64,000 nucleotides of DNA from Streptomonospora nanhaiensis (lineage in GTDB: Bacteria > Actinomycetota > Actinomycetes > Streptosporangiales > Streptosporangiaceae). Below are positions 26,731-35,792 of this stretch, piece by piece (positions within the stretch are counted from its first letter, which is position 1; each line of letters begins with the position of its first letter). Where the stretch lies: NCBI RefSeq assembly GCF_013410565.1, contig NZ_JACCFO010000001.1, positions 1,674,001-1,738,000 of the forward strand. Direction: 5' to 3'. The notes below the pieces were generated by a model, which made no database searches, was not told the DNA's origin, and saw only the letters and a list, made by a program, of their open reading frames with translations. The position numbers were made by a program, and so were the translations under genes.

Positions 26731-27990
26731 ATGTCCGACGACGCCCCGCCCCACTCCGCGCCCGCAATGCGGCAGCCTCCCGGCGACCCGGTGTCCGGCG
26801 CCGGCCGCGTGCCGAGCACCGCCGCCGGCACCCCGCCCACCGCACCGCCCGCCCCGCTCCCGCCGGCGCGGCGCGACCTCGCCCCCGACCTCGCGCGCGG
26901 CTTCATGCTGCTGGTCATCGCCACCGTGCACGCGCACCTGTTCCGCGTGGCCACCGGCGCGGGCGGCTTCACCCTCGACGGCACGCTCGACGTCGTCGCG
27001 ACCGCCGTGATGGCCCTGTTCGCCGAGAACCGCGGCTACCCGATGTTCGCGGCCCTCTTCGGCTACGGCCTCGCCCAGATCCACCGCCGCCGCACCGACG
27101 AGGGGCGGCCCTGGCCATGGGTCCGCCGCCTGCTGCGGCGCCGCGGCCGCTGGCTGGTGGTCATCGGCGTCGCCCACACGGCGCTGCTGTTCTACGGCGA
27201 CATCATCTCGGTCTACGGCCTCATCGCGCTCGCCTTCGTCGCGATGCTGCGCTTCACCGACCGCCGCCTGCTCACCCACGCCTTCGCCTGGATGGCGGCG
27301 GGCACCCTGGCCTATTCCGCCGCGCAGAACCTGGTGTTCGGCGCCGCCCAGGAGCCGACGGGCGGGCAGAACCCCGGGCCCCTGCTGGACGTCCTGTTCC
27401 GGCTGATGACCCTGCCCGTGTTCTGGCCGCTGATGATCGCCATCTCGGTGTTCCCGTTCCTCATGGGCGTCTGGGCGGAGCGCCGCCGGCTGCTGGAGGC
27501 GCCCGGCCGCCACCGCGCCCTGCTGGTGCGGATCGCCGCCGGCGGAATCGGCCTGGCGGTGCTCGGCGGGATCCCGCAGGCCCTCGTCAACGTCGAGGTG
27601 TGGAGCGTGGGCCCGGTGGCCGCCACGGCGGTCTTCTGGGTGCACCTGCTCACCGGCTACGCCGGCGGGTTCGGCTACGCCGCCGCGATCGCCCTGGTGG
27701 CGCCGCGCCTCGGCCGGCGGCGCGGACCGGTCACGGCCGCGCTCGCCGCCACCGGCCGGCGCTCCATGACCGCCTACCTCCTCCAGTCGGTGGTGTGGGC
27801 GGCCCTCATCCCGCCCTACGCGCTGAACGTCGCCCCCGGCCTCGGCGACGCCCAGGCCGTGGCACTGGGCGTGGGGGTGTGGCTGGCCACGGTCGTGATC
27901 TGCGACATGCTGCGCCGCGCCGGCTTCCGCCAGGGCCCGGCCGAGTGGTTCCTGCGCCGCATGACCTACGGCCGCCCCGCCCGCGGCTGA
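26731..27990 (+). CDS. DUF418 family membrane protein (YeiB-like)
   Basis: A 419-residue protein starts at ATG 26731 and has a 45-residue Pro/Ala-rich leader. Eight to ten hydrophobic segments follow, beginning DLARGFMLLVIATVHAH, with a later DUF418 signature region GRRSMTAYLLQSVVWAAL. DUF418 proteins often accompany acyltransferase-3-type folds; the group is of unknown function but has been linked to transport. It is a single-gene unit that converges on the glycosyltransferase operon. Confidence 0.8.
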   Translation: MSDDAPPHSAPAMRQPPGDPVSGAGRVPSTAAGTPPTAPPAPLPPARRDLAPDLARGFMLLVIATVHAHLFRVATGAGGFTLDGTLDVVATAVMALFAENRGYPMFAALFGYGLAQIHRRRTDEGRPWPWVRRLLRRRGRWLVVIGVAHTALLFYGDIISVYGLIALAFVAMLRFTDRRLLTHAFAWMAAGTLAYSAAQNLVFGAAQEPTGGQNPGPLLDVLFRLMTLPVFWPLMIAISVFPFLMGVWAERRRLLEAPGRHRALLVRIAAGGIGLAVLGGIPQALVNVEVWSVGPVAATAVFWVHLLTGYAGGFGYAAAIALVAPRLGRRRGPVTAALAATGRRSMTAYLLQSVVWAALIPPYALNVAPGLGDAQAVALGVGVWLATVVICDMLRRAGFRQGPAEWFLRRMTYGRPARG

Positions 27991-27998
27991 CGCCCCGT

Positions 27999-28016
27999 CC
28001 CGCCCGCGCGGGCGGG
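27999..28016. terminator. hairpin between convergent genes
   Basis: Eight-bp arms CCCGCCCG and CGGGCGGG with a 2-base loop lie in the 50-base gap between DUF418 and the glycosyltransferase. The loop is very short, so the formed stem would be about 7 bp. Confidence 0.5.
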
Positions 28017-28040
28017 AGCGGACGCCCCGTGGACCGCGCC

Positions 28041-29480
28041 CTAGGCCTGCCTGGGCGGCTTGTTCACCGGCCGTCCGCGCAGGCCGGCGGAGCGCGGGTG
28101 CCGCACGGCGGAGTGGCCGCGGCGGACGGCGTCGGCCACCGAGCCCGGGAAGTCCGGTCCCGCGGCCCGTTCGGGCACCGCGCCGGCGCCGTCCGCCGCG
28201 CGGCCCGCCAGCAGGGTGCCGTGGGGCCCCTGGACGGTGTGGCGGCGCGCCTCGCCGGGCGCCGTGCTCCAGCGCGGCGGCGCCGCCATGGCCGCCGCCA
28301 CGAACGCCTGTCCCATGTGCTCCCACGTGAACGCCGCGAGCCGGTGCTGGGTGCGGCCCGCCGCCTCGCGGAACTCCGGCAGCCGGCGGAACAGCCGCAG
28401 AACGCCCTGCGCCCAGGCCTGGGGGCGCTCCTCTCCCAGGCCGAGGTCGGGCACGACGAACAGGTCTCCGACGCCCTCGGGCATCCGCCGGGTGTCGCGC
28501 AGCAGCCGCGCGATCCCGCTGTCCTCGTTGACCAGGACCGGCGTCGCGACCCCCAGACCGTCCAGGGGCGCCATGCCGAACGCCTCGTGCTCGGAGGGCA
28601 TCACGACCGCGTCGGCCGCCAGGAGTTCGTTTCGGAGGACGTTGTCGTCGGTGCTGAAGGGCAGCACGGTGATGGCGGGCGGGCCGCCCCCGACGGCCTC
28701 CAGTTCGCGCTGGAGTTCGTCCACCTCGCCGGCCGGCGCGCCGAGCAGGCGCAGCCGCACGTCCAGCCCGTCGTCGCGCAGCATCCGAACCGCCGCCGCG
28801 ACCACCCGGGCGCCCTTGAGGGTGTCGCCCGCGCGCCCCGACAGCAGCAGGCCCAGCGTCATGCCCGGCGTGGGCCGCCGCCCCGGCGCCGCGAGGTCGG
28901 CGCCCGGCACCGCCTCGTGCAGGTGCGGCCGCTGGGCGGCGGGGTGGGCCGCCATCAGCCGGGCCGCCTCCTCGGTCAAGATCTCGCCGATGCCCACGGC
29001 GATGTGGGCGGCGCGCAGGACCCCCCGCTCCATCTGCGCGTGGCGCTGCCCCTGCCGGGGCACGCCCTTGATCTCGGCGTAGCGCTCGGGCGTGGTGTGC
29101 AGGAAGTGCGCCAGGCGGGCGCGTCCGCCGTACCACCGCCGCACGGCCTCCAGCGCCGAGAACCCGGAGAACCGCGAGTGGCCCACGACGATGTCCATCG
29201 GACCCTCCAGTCCGAAGTCCTCGGGACGGTGCGTCCGGATGCCGTTGAAGAGGCTTGCGCGCGCCGGGATCCCCGGCAACGCGGGCAGCTCCACCACGCG
29301 GGCCCGTCCGTGGGGGTCGGCCGGGCCGACGGTGAGCAGCGTGACGTCGTGGTGCAGGGCGAGGGCCTCGGTGAGGCGCTGGTTGAGGACGGTCATGCCG
29401 CCGCCGCCCGGTCGGCGGCCGCTCATGTCCGACACCACAAGGATCCGGCGCCGGACGGGTTCCGCGGATTCGGCCGTCAT
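28041..29480 (-). CDS. GT4-type glycosyltransferase
   Basis: A 479-residue GT-B protein. ILVVSDMSGRRPGGGGMTVL is the N-terminal acceptor domain with its Gly-rich loop. The donor-binding part has LLLSGRAGDTLKGARVV and the E-x7-E type run VVMPSEHEAFGMAPLDGLG, typical of GT4. The C-terminal tail of about 90 residues after TWEHMGQAF is Ala/Arg-rich and not part of the fold. The start codon overlaps the preceding gene (ATGA), making it the last gene of a four-gene operon with a zeta-toxin-like kinase. The donor is probably a nucleotide sugar; acceptor unknown. Confidence 0.8.
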   Translation of the reverse strand: MTAESAEPVRRRILVVSDMSGRRPGGGGMTVLNQRLTEALALHHDVTLLTVGPADPHGRARVVELPALPGIPARASLFNGIRTHRPEDFGLEGPMDIVVGHSRFSGFSALEAVRRWYGGRARLAHFLHTTPERYAEIKGVPRQGQRHAQMERGVLRAAHIAVGIGEILTEEAARLMAAHPAAQRPHLHEAVPGADLAAPGRRPTPGMTLGLLLSGRAGDTLKGARVVAAAVRMLRDDGLDVRLRLLGAPAGEVDELQRELEAVGGGPPAITVLPFSTDDNVLRNELLAADAVVMPSEHEAFGMAPLDGLGVATPVLVNEDSGIARLLRDTRRMPEGVGDLFVVPDLGLGEERPQAWAQGVLRLFRRLPEFREAAGRTQHRLAAFTWEHMGQAFVAAAMAAPPRWSTAPGEARRHTVQGPHGTLLAGRAADGAGAVPERAAGPDFPGSVADAVRRGHSAVRHPRSAGLRGRPVNKPPRQA

Positions 29481-30628
29481 GGCGCCAGCGGGTAGAGCGC
29501 GCGCAGGGCGGCGCCGAACTCGTGGACGAGGAACCGCCCCGCGTGCAGGCCGTCGACGTGGACGGTGCCCACGACGCGGCCCGGCCGCAGCCGCGCGGCC
29601 AGTTCGTCGAGCGCGGCCGCGAGCACGGCGGCGCGGGCCGGGGTCAGCACCGCGATGCGCTCGCCGGGCTCGGGGCCGAAGTCGGGGTCCCCCGCCCATG
29701 GGCGCGGTCCCGCTTCGCCGTCGGACGCGGCGCGCAGTTCGGCGGCGCGCTCGGCGAACCCGACCGGCCGGGCCTCGGTGCCCTCCCACCGCGGGGCGGC
29801 GACCAGGTGCCGGGCCGGGTCGAGGGTGTCGTGGGCCTCCCGCCAGGCGGGGCGGCGCGGATCGGCGAGGACCGCGAGAAGGTCCTGGGCGGCGTCGGCG
29901 ACGGGGCGCGGTACGGAGAAGTCGCCGGCGGCGCGCAGCTCCGCGCGGGTGGGCACGGTCTCGGCGGCGGCGCGGGCCGCGGCCCGCAGCCGGGGGTGGT
30001 GCTCGGCGAGGTCGGCCCGCTCGCCCACCGGTCCGGGACCGTCGGCGATCTGCGCGACCTCGCGGACCGCGGGCACGGGCGCGGGGATGCCGGTGCCGCG
30101 TGCGGCGGCCCGCAGCGCGTCGGCGTTCTCGTGCAGCGCGGCGGCCAGTACGGCCCCCTCGGGGGCGACGGTGTGGGCGGGGCGGCCGGGCGCGAGGCGG
30201 TGGGCCAGCTCGTCCAGCAGGGAGACCGCGACCAGCAGCCACCCCGCGGAGACGGCGGCCGCCGCACCGTGCGGCTCCCCCGGGGGCCGGGCGGCCTCGG
30301 CGCGCAGGAGGGCCCGCCACGACTCCACGGCCGCGCCGAAGGTCACGGGGGCGGTGCCGGGGCGGTGGCCGTTGACCGCGGCGATCATGTGGCGCGCCGG
30401 GGCGGCGGGCGCGCCGGGGGCGGCGGGGTGGGGGTCCTGGCCGAGGAGGTCGGCCAGCCGCGACCACGCGGCGCGGCGGTCGGCCGGCCACGGGCCGGGC
30501 TCGCGCCACGCCGGGGTGCCCTGCAGCCACAGCATGCGCGCGGCGGCGGAGTAGACGCGGCGGTAGTCGCCGGCGGTGTCACCGCCGGGGGCGGGGGGTG
30601 TCGGGTGGTTGTCGTGGCCGCCGGTCAT
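29477..30628 (-). CDS. hypothetical protein of the zeta-kinase operon
   Basis: A 383-residue Ala/Arg-rich, mainly helical protein. I do not recognise a family. There are no transmembrane segments, signal peptide or Walker motif; notable runs are RRVYSAAARMLWLQG near the N-terminus and GTVHVDGLHAGRFLVHEFGAAL near the C-terminus. Several Asp/Glu-His pairs could bind a ligand, but this is guesswork. It overlaps the glycosyltransferase gene (ATGA, 29477-29480) and its start overlaps the kinase stop (30625-30628), so its expression is tied to both. Confidence 0.6.
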   Translation of the reverse strand: MTGGHDNHPTPPAPGGDTAGDYRRVYSAAARMLWLQGTPAWREPGPWPADRRAAWSRLADLLGQDPHPAAPGAPAAPARHMIAAVNGHRPGTAPVTFGAAVESWRALLRAEAARPPGEPHGAAAAVSAGWLLVAVSLLDELAHRLAPGRPAHTVAPEGAVLAAALHENADALRAAARGTGIPAPVPAVREVAQIADGPGPVGERADLAEHHPRLRAAARAAAETVPTRAELRAAGDFSVPRPVADAAQDLLAVLADPRRPAWREAHDTLDPARHLVAAPRWEGTEARPVGFAERAAELRAASDGEAGPRPWAGDPDFGPEPGERIAVLTPARAAVLAAALDELAARLRPGRVVGTVHVDGLHAGRFLVHEFGAALRALYPLAP

Positions 30629-31689
30629 CGGAGCCCCTTCCGTCCGTCGTCGGGTCCGTGCCCCGGCTCCCTGCGCCGGGGTGCGGTGCCGGGCAGGCCC
30701 GGGCCGCCGGGGCGCAGCCCCGGCGGGTGCGGCAGGTCCAGGCCCGCCGGGCGCTCACCGAAGAACGGCTGGGCGGCCACGGCGGGATGGAGCGCGGGGC
30801 GGGCGAGCTCGTAGACCTCCATCAGCGCGTCCCGGCCGGCCGAGCCCAGCTCGTGCGCCGTCCACAGGAACTGGTTGCGGAAGGCGGTGCTCTCGTTCAG
30901 GCTCAGCCGCTCCTCGCGCCGGGCCACGGCCTCGACCGCCGCCGCGCGGCCGAGCCACCGGCCGTCGGGGCCCAGGCTGTTGCTGTAGAGGACTTCGCCG
31001 TCGCGGCGCACGGCGTAGACCTGATGGGCGATACGCCGCTCGTCGATCGCCGCGGCACCGCGCAGCACCCCCGCGTAGCTCCGGGCGTGGTAGTCGCTGC
31101 CGACCAGCAGGCCGGGCTGGCCGTCGGCCCTTTGGACGGCCAGGCGGGTGAGCAGGCCGAGCCGGCTGACGGCGGGGTGCACCACAAGGAGCGGGGCTAT
31201 CACCAGGAAGGGCTTCTTGCCGGCGGCGCGCCGCTCGTCGTCGGTGGAGCGGAAGACGTCGATGACGCCCTCGAAGTCCCTTTCCTTGGCCATGGCGCTC
31301 TCGAAGAGGGCGTTGTAGCCCTCCGCCGCGGCGTCGCGCAGCAGCCGCTCCATCCAGATGCGGCCGTCGTTGCCGGTGTAGGCCCCCGCGGTCTCGGGGT
31401 CCTCGGCCAGCAGCCGCTCGTAGAGGGGGTGGAAGGTCTTGCAGAAGTCGAGGTCGATGCGGGCGATCCCGCCCCTGTCGCGGAACGCCTCGACCACGCG
31501 CGCCATCAGGGTGGTCTTGCCCGCGCCGACCTGCGCGCCGGCGGTGACCTCATAGGGCTGGTCCTGGGGTTCGAGGTGCCCGAAGTGCGCGCGCTTGACC
31601 ACGGCGTAGAGCTGGTCGCTCTCCTTCTCGTCCAACTGGTACCGGGTGCGGTCGACGCTGCGGTAGCGGTCCTGGTTGGGGTCGATCAC
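30625..31689 (-). CDS. zeta-toxin family kinase
   Basis: A 354-residue P-loop protein. GAQVGAGKTT (51-60, Lys58) is a Walker A variant like that of zeta toxins, and RIDLDFCKTFHPLYERL follows as in the zeta D-x-D/HP region. LFESAMAKERDF corresponds to the E-x-T/A segment after strand 4, and the central region ends VVHPAVSRLGLLTRLAVQR. Zeta toxins phosphorylate UDP-N-acetylglucosamine and block wall synthesis; relatives modify other nucleotide sugars. The C-terminal 45 residues are Pro/Gly-rich. Its start overlaps a 96-residue gene (31686-31689), the place expected for an antitoxin. The protein is somewhat longer than classical zeta. Confidence 0.7.
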   Translation of the reverse strand: MIDPNQDRYRSVDRTRYQLDEKESDQLYAVVKRAHFGHLEPQDQPYEVTAGAQVGAGKTTLMARVVEAFRDRGGIARIDLDFCKTFHPLYERLLAEDPETAGAYTGNDGRIWMERLLRDAAAEGYNALFESAMAKERDFEGVIDVFRSTDDERRAAGKKPFLVIAPLLVVHPAVSRLGLLTRLAVQRADGQPGLLVGSDYHARSYAGVLRGAAAIDERRIAHQVYAVRRDGEVLYSNSLGPDGRWLGRAAAVEAVARREERLSLNESTAFRNQFLWTAHELGSAGRDALMEVYELARPALHPAVAAQPFFGERPAGLDLPHPPGLRPGGPGLPGTAPRRREPGHGPDDGRKGLR

Positions 31690-31976
31690 GGTCGGCCGGC
31701 CTCACCGCGCAGCAGGGCCAGCGCGGCGGCGCGGACGCGCTCCACCGCCGCACCGTCCTGGGGGCCGAGGCCGGCGCGGACCGCGGCCCATTCGTCCAGC
31801 GCCGCGCCGGCGCGCCGGGCCTCGGCCGATTCGGGCGGCGCGGAGTTCGACCGGGTGGCCAGCGCGCCGACCACCCGGTCGACCAACTCCATGGTGGCCG
31901 CGTAGCGGGCCGCCGCGCGCCCGTCGACCCCGTGCTGCGGCGGCCACGGCTCCGTACCGAACAGGTCCCCTGTCAT
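31686..31976 (-). CDS. small helical protein, possible antitoxin
   Basis: A 96-residue protein starting MTGDLFGTEPWPPQHG, followed by two long amphipathic helices (AARYAATMELVDRVVGALA, GAALDEWAAVRAGLG). It has no DNA-binding motif. Position and size fit an epsilon-type or other zeta antitoxin: it is the first gene of the operon and overlaps the kinase start as ATGA. No sequence similarity to epsilon can be claimed. A promoter is expected in the 318 bases upstream. Confidence 0.55.
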   Translation of the reverse strand: MTGDLFGTEPWPPQHGVDGRAAARYAATMELVDRVVGALATRSNSAPPESAEARRAGAALDEWAAVRAGLGPQDGAAVERVRAAALALLRGEAGRP

Positions 31977-32294
31977 CGCACACCCCGCTGTGCTCCCCCG
32001 ACCCGGGTGTCCGCGGACACCCGGCCCTCCCGATGCGGCGTGGCGACGCCGCGCCTCAACGATAGGGACGGGCGGGGACAGGATCGGACGCTGTGGCCTA
32101 AAGCGGCCAGGGGGGGATCGGCGCGGACGCGCGCAGGGGCGGGCCGCGGTCCCCGCCGGGGCCGCTGTTGGGAGCGGCGCCCGGTCCGATACGCGGGGAC
32201 CGCGGCGTCCGGTTCCGGCCGGGTGCCGTGCGGGCGGGGCGTCCGGTCGGAGGCCGTGCCGCGGGCGGGGCGTCCCGGCCGGTGCGGCGGGCCG
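31977..32294. other. upstream region of the zeta operon, no gene
   Basis: It lies between the antitoxin-like gene start and the 3' end of the esterase gene, both leftward. A possible -10 reading left (TATCGT, complement of 32059-32064) is the only hexamer seen. No palindromic operator is clear. Confidence 0.4.
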
Positions 32295-33662
32295 CTACCT
32301 GCCCCGGTCGGGGCGGAACAGGGACGCGGGCACCGCCTCGGCCATCGCCGCCATGCCCGCGTCGTTGGGGTGCAGGTGGTCGCCGCTGTCGTAGGCGGGG
32401 CGCAGCCGCAGGGGGTCGGCGGGGTCGCGCATGACGCGGTCGAAGTCGATGACCGCGTCGTATTCGCCGCTCCCGCGGATCCAGTCGTTGACCCGCTGGC
32501 GCTTGGCCTCGTTCTCCGCCGAGTGGAACCCGAGGGTGTCGCCCTTGAACGGCAGGATGGTGCCGCCGTAGACGCGCAGGCCGGCGGCGTGCGCACGGGC
32601 GATGATCTGGCGGTGGGCGCCGATGATCTGCTCGGCGCTCACCGTCTCCGACTCCGGCGCGGTGGTGCCGGGGTGGCCGAGGTCGTTGACCCCCAGCAGC
32701 ACGATGACGTGCTCGGCGCCGGGCTGGGCCAGCACGTCGCGGTCGAAGCGGCGCAGCGCGCTCTCGCCGAAGAACGCCGCGTAGTTCTCGGCGTCGCCGC
32801 CCTCGGGCGGATTGGGGTCGTGCAGCAGCCGGTTGCCGGCCACGCCGAGGTTGAGCACGCCCGTGTGGCGCAGCCGCTCGGCGAGCAGGTCGGGCCAGCG
32901 GTTGTTGGCGTTGACCCGCGTCTCGGCGCCGTCGGTGATGGAGTCGCCGAGGGCCACGACGGCGCCCGCCCCGTGCCCGCGGGTGCGCACGCTGATCCCG
33001 GAGAGCAGGTGCCACTGCGTCATGGTCTCGGTGGCCTCGACCGAGGCGGCGCGGGTGGCGTTGCCCTGGGCGACCTCGTTCTCCTGGTAGGAGAAGGCGT
33101 GCAGGGTCGTGACGGGGGTCTCCTCGGGCAGGTAGACGCTGACGACCAGGTCGGCGCGGGGCGGGAGGTCGAACTTCACCGGATCGCTGACCAGGGGCGC
33201 CCCGGCGGGCACGGTCACGGCGGTCTGCCCGCTGAAGGTCACCGCGCGGTCGGTCGCCGGGACGATGTCGGTCCCGGCGTCGCCGGCGCGGCGGGCCACG
33301 CGTACCTCGCCGATGCGCAGCGGGGCGTCGCCGAACTCGTTGGTCAGCCGCAGGCGCAGGCGGTCGCCGCCGACGCTGGTGTGGACGACCTGGCGGACGG
33401 TCTCGTCGTGGAGCACGGGGGTGGCGGTGGGCGGGGTGGCGGTGGGCACGGTCGCCCAGGTGCCGACCCAGGCGCCGCCGCGGCCGCCGTCGTCGGCTGC
33501 CGCGGGGCCGGCTCCGGGTCCGGTGGCGGCCGCGCCGCCGAGCACGAGCAGGGCGCTCAGCAGGACGGCGGCGACGCCCCACCGCGCACGGGTGAGGGCG
33601 CGGGTGCCGGTGCGGCCGGGGGCGGGGGTGGGTGCGGCGGCGGGGGTCGGTGTGGGGGGCAC
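32295..33662 (-). CDS. secreted SGNH/GDSL esterase
   Basis: GTG 33662 is chosen because GAGGAG lies just upstream; the product is 455 residues. A signal peptide with a hydrophobic core at about 29-48 (VAAVLLSALLVLGG) ends near AAADD. A beta-rich N-terminal domain of about 150 residues comes before the SGNH fold. VALGDSITDG has nucleophile Ser241, the Asn block is LLGVNDLGH, and the C-terminal YDSGDHLHPNDAG gives the catalytic Asp and His. This arrangement is known in secreted actinobacterial acetyl-ester hydrolases. Next to xylan-related genes it probably removes acetyl groups from plant polysaccharide. It follows the deacetylase by 20 bases and is probably co-transcribed with it. Confidence 0.85.
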   Translation of the reverse strand: MPPTPTPAAAPTPAPGRTGTRALTRARWGVAAVLLSALLVLGGAAATGPGAGPAAADDGGRGGAWVGTWATVPTATPPTATPVLHDETVRQVVHTSVGGDRLRLRLTNEFGDAPLRIGEVRVARRAGDAGTDIVPATDRAVTFSGQTAVTVPAGAPLVSDPVKFDLPPRADLVVSVYLPEETPVTTLHAFSYQENEVAQGNATRAASVEATETMTQWHLLSGISVRTRGHGAGAVVALGDSITDGAETRVNANNRWPDLLAERLRHTGVLNLGVAGNRLLHDPNPPEGGDAENYAAFFGESALRRFDRDVLAQPGAEHVIVLLGVNDLGHPGTTAPESETVSAEQIIGAHRQIIARAHAAGLRVYGGTILPFKGDTLGFHSAENEAKRQRVNDWIRGSGEYDAVIDFDRVMRDPADPLRLRPAYDSGDHLHPNDAGMAAMAEAVPASLFRPDRGR

Positions 33663-33682
33663 GGTGTCTCCTCGGCCGGGGC

Positions 33683-34426
33683 TCAGCCGCGCCGGGCGGG
33701 CCGGGTGAAGTGCCAGCCTTGGGCCTGGAGCCGGGGGATGACCTGGTCCACGGCGTCGACCGTCTGCGACCGGTCGCCGCCGCCGTCGTGCAGGAGGACC
33801 ACCGCGCCGGGTGCGGCCCCCTCTTCCAGGCGCCGGACGAGTTCGCCGGTGCCGGGCGGTTCCCAGTCCTCGACGGCCAGGCGCCAGCCGAGCGGCTGCA
33901 TGCCCATGTCGGCGGCGACCTGCGGGGTCTGGCCCCACGCGCCGTAGGGGGCGCGGAAGTAGGGGATGCGGGCGCGGGGGACGGCGTCGCGGATGGCCGC
34001 GTTGGTGGCGCGCAGGTCGGCGCGGATGTCGGCGGCCGACCAGGTGCTCATGTCGTCGTGGCGCATGGTGTGGTTGCACAGCGTGTGCCCGTCACGGGCG
34101 ATGCGCCGCACCAGGTCGGGGTGTTGGCGGACGTGTTCTCCCCAGAGGCAGAAGACGGCCTTGACGCGGTGCTCGCGCAGGACCTCCAGCAGCCGGGGGG
34201 TGTTGCGCGGGTCGGGGCCGTCGTCGAAGGTGAGGGCGAGGGCCTGGCCGCCGCCCGGGGTGGAGTCCACGATGTCGGGGGTGGCGGGCCCGGTGCGGCC
34301 GGGCTTCGCGGCGGCGGTGGCGCCGGCGGCCTGCGCGGGCGGTGCGGCGCAGAGGGTGAGGGCGACGGTGGAGGTGAGCAGGAGGGCGAGCAGTCGGCCC
34401 GGTCTGCGGCGGCGGACGGTCGTCAC
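33683..34426 (-). CDS. secreted polysaccharide deacetylase (CE4)
   Basis: A 247-residue protein with a signal peptide (RLLALLLTSTVALTLCAAPPAQA). The NodB domain shows motif 1 TFDDGPDP with Asp68 as base and Asp69 as metal ligand, motif 2 NHTMRH with metal ligands His119 and His123, motif 3 RAPYGAW, and a late LLHDGGGD with the catalytic His. CE4 enzymes remove acetyl groups from xylan, chitin or peptidoglycan. The upstream motif TTCCGGAAACTTTCGG is shared with the xylanase promoter at 36237-36250, so acetylxylan is the likely substrate. It heads an operon with the SGNH esterase. Confidence 0.85.
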   Translation of the reverse strand: MTTVRRRRPGRLLALLLTSTVALTLCAAPPAQAAGATAAAKPGRTGPATPDIVDSTPGGGQALALTFDDGPDPRNTPRLLEVLREHRVKAVFCLWGEHVRQHPDLVRRIARDGHTLCNHTMRHDDMSTWSAADIRADLRATNAAIRDAVPRARIPYFRAPYGAWGQTPQVAADMGMQPLGWRLAVEDWEPPGTGELVRRLEEGAAPGAVVLLHDGGGDRSQTVDAVDQVIPRLQAQGWHFTRPARRG

Positions 34427-34742
34427 ACGGGTCTCCTTGACCGCTATGGGGGATTTTCCGAAAGTTTCCGGAATGTAAAGGCAACATAAGCAGGCGGCGG
34501 CGCCCTGTCAACGGTCCCTCACGGTTTCTCCCGGCCCTGGTGCGGGGGCGCGGGCGTGGTGCCCGCAAGGGCGGGCGGGTGAGCGGCGACCGGACCGGTA
34601 GGCGGGCGGGCGGGTGAGCGGCCGAGCATCGGTCCGCGCCTCGGGGGTCGGGCGCGCGGCGGACCGCCATGGGCCGCATAGGTCCAGGCAGGCGCCACCG
34701 CCCTCCCGAGGGGCCCGGCCGCGGTGAGGCCGTAGGCCGGTC
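34427..34742. promoter_or_regulatory. CE4 promoter region with operator-like motif
   Basis: About 316 bases with no gene. At 34456-34473 lies TTCCGAAAGTTTCCGGAA, which matches its own complement at 14 of 18 positions. Read towards the deacetylase it contains TTCCGGAAACTTTCGG; the xylanase promoter has TTCCGGAACTTTCG in the same orientation to its gene. It lies close to the deacetylase start, fitting a LacI-type repressor site. Sites with GAAA and TTTC halves are known before actinobacterial xylanase genes. Confidence 0.6.
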
Positions 34743-35792
34743 TCAGACCGAGGCGGGCGGCGGGGCGGTGCTGTCGCGGACGACGAGTTCGGTGGCCAGT
34801 TCGATGCGCGGACTCTCGATCGACTCGCCGCGCATGAGGCGGTGGACGGTGCGGACCGCCAGGCGGCCCATCTCCGCCAGCGGCTGGCGCACGGTGGTCA
34901 GCGGCGGCGAGGACCATCGGGCCTCGGGGAGGTCGTCGAACCCGACCACGCTGACGTCGGCGGGCACCCGCAGGCCCCGGCGGCGCAGGGCCTCGTACAC
35001 GCCCAGGGTCATCTGGTCGCTCGCACCGAAGACCGCCGTGGGCGGATCGGGCAGGGCGAACAGCCGCTCCCCGGCGCGGAAGCCCGACTCGTAGTCGAAC
35101 TCCCCCTGCACCACCAGCGCGTCGTCGACGCTGAGCCCGGCGGTCTCCAGCCCGGCGCGGTACCCGTCGAGGCGGGCGCGGCTGGACCACAGCTCGGGGC
35201 GGCCGGCCACGAAGCCGATGCGCCGGTGGCCCAGGCCGGTCAGGTGGTTGGTAGCGCTGAGCCCGCCCGCCCAGTTGGTGCAGCCGATGGTGGGCACGGC
35301 CAGGTCGGGCACCCCCACGGGGTCGATGACCACCGCCGGGACGTGCAACTCCTCCAACTCGGCGCGCAGCGCGGAGTCCAGGTCGGTGGTGACGAGGATG
35401 GCGCCGTCGCTGGCGCGCGAGCGCACGTTGTCGAGCCACTGGCGGGTGGAGCTGGCCCGGCGGTGGATCGCCGAGACGACGATTCCGCCGCCCGTGCCGT
35501 GGGCGGCGTCCTCCACGCCGCGGATGATCTCAACGGCCCACGGGCTGTCGAGGTCGTTGAAGACGAGGTCGAGCAGCCCGACCTGCGCACCGGCACGCGC
35601 GCCGACCGCCTCGCCCGCCTTGCTGCCGCGCCGCCGGTAGCCGCGGGCGCGCAGCAGGGACTCGATGCGTTCGCGGGTGGCGGGAGCGACGTCGCCCCGC
35701 CCGTTGAGGACGCGCGAGACCGTCGGCGCGGACACGCCCGCTTCCGCGGCGATGGCGGAGATGGTCACGGCAGGGGTCGGGGTCTCGGGCAC
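34743..35792 (-). CDS. LacI-family transcriptional regulator
   Basis: A 349-residue regulator. GTG 35792 follows AGGAGGAG. The N-terminal HTH is typical (TISAIAAEAGVSAPTVSRVLNG), with the hinge helix PATRERIESLLRARGY. The sugar-binding domain has IGFVAGRPELWSSRARLDGY, AVFGASDQMTLGVYEALR and VSVVGFDDLPEARW. It is divergent from the xylanase with 484 bases between them, and near the CE4 operon that carries the same operator-like sequence. It is the best candidate for the local repressor of the xylan genes, released by a xylo-oligosaccharide. It is not obviously CelR, since the cellulase operator at 62768 has a different sequence. Confidence 0.9.
   Translation of the reverse strand: MPETPTPAVTISAIAAEAGVSAPTVSRVLNGRGDVAPATRERIESLLRARGYRRRGSKAGEAVGARAGAQVGLLDLVFNDLDSPWAVEIIRGVEDAAHGTGGGIVVSAIHRRASSTRQWLDNVRSRASDGAILVTTDLDSALRAELEELHVPAVVIDPVGVPDLAVPTIGCTNWAGGLSATNHLTGLGHRRIGFVAGRPELWSSRARLDGYRAGLETAGLSVDDALVVQGEFDYESGFRAGERLFALPDPPTAVFGASDQMTLGVYEALRRRGLRVPADVSVVGFDDLPEARWSSPPLTTVRQPLAEMGRLAVRTVHRLMRGESIESPRIELATELVVRDSTAPPPASV

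Noticed and set aside
26638-29136. 832-codon leftward frame across DUF418 and the glycosyltransferase
   Set aside because: It is antisense to the DUF418 gene and out of phase with the glycosyltransferase.
34743-35792. LacI gene as CelR
   Set aside because: It lies among xylan genes beside a different operator, while the CelR palindrome is found only 27 kb away; this remains possible but unsupported.
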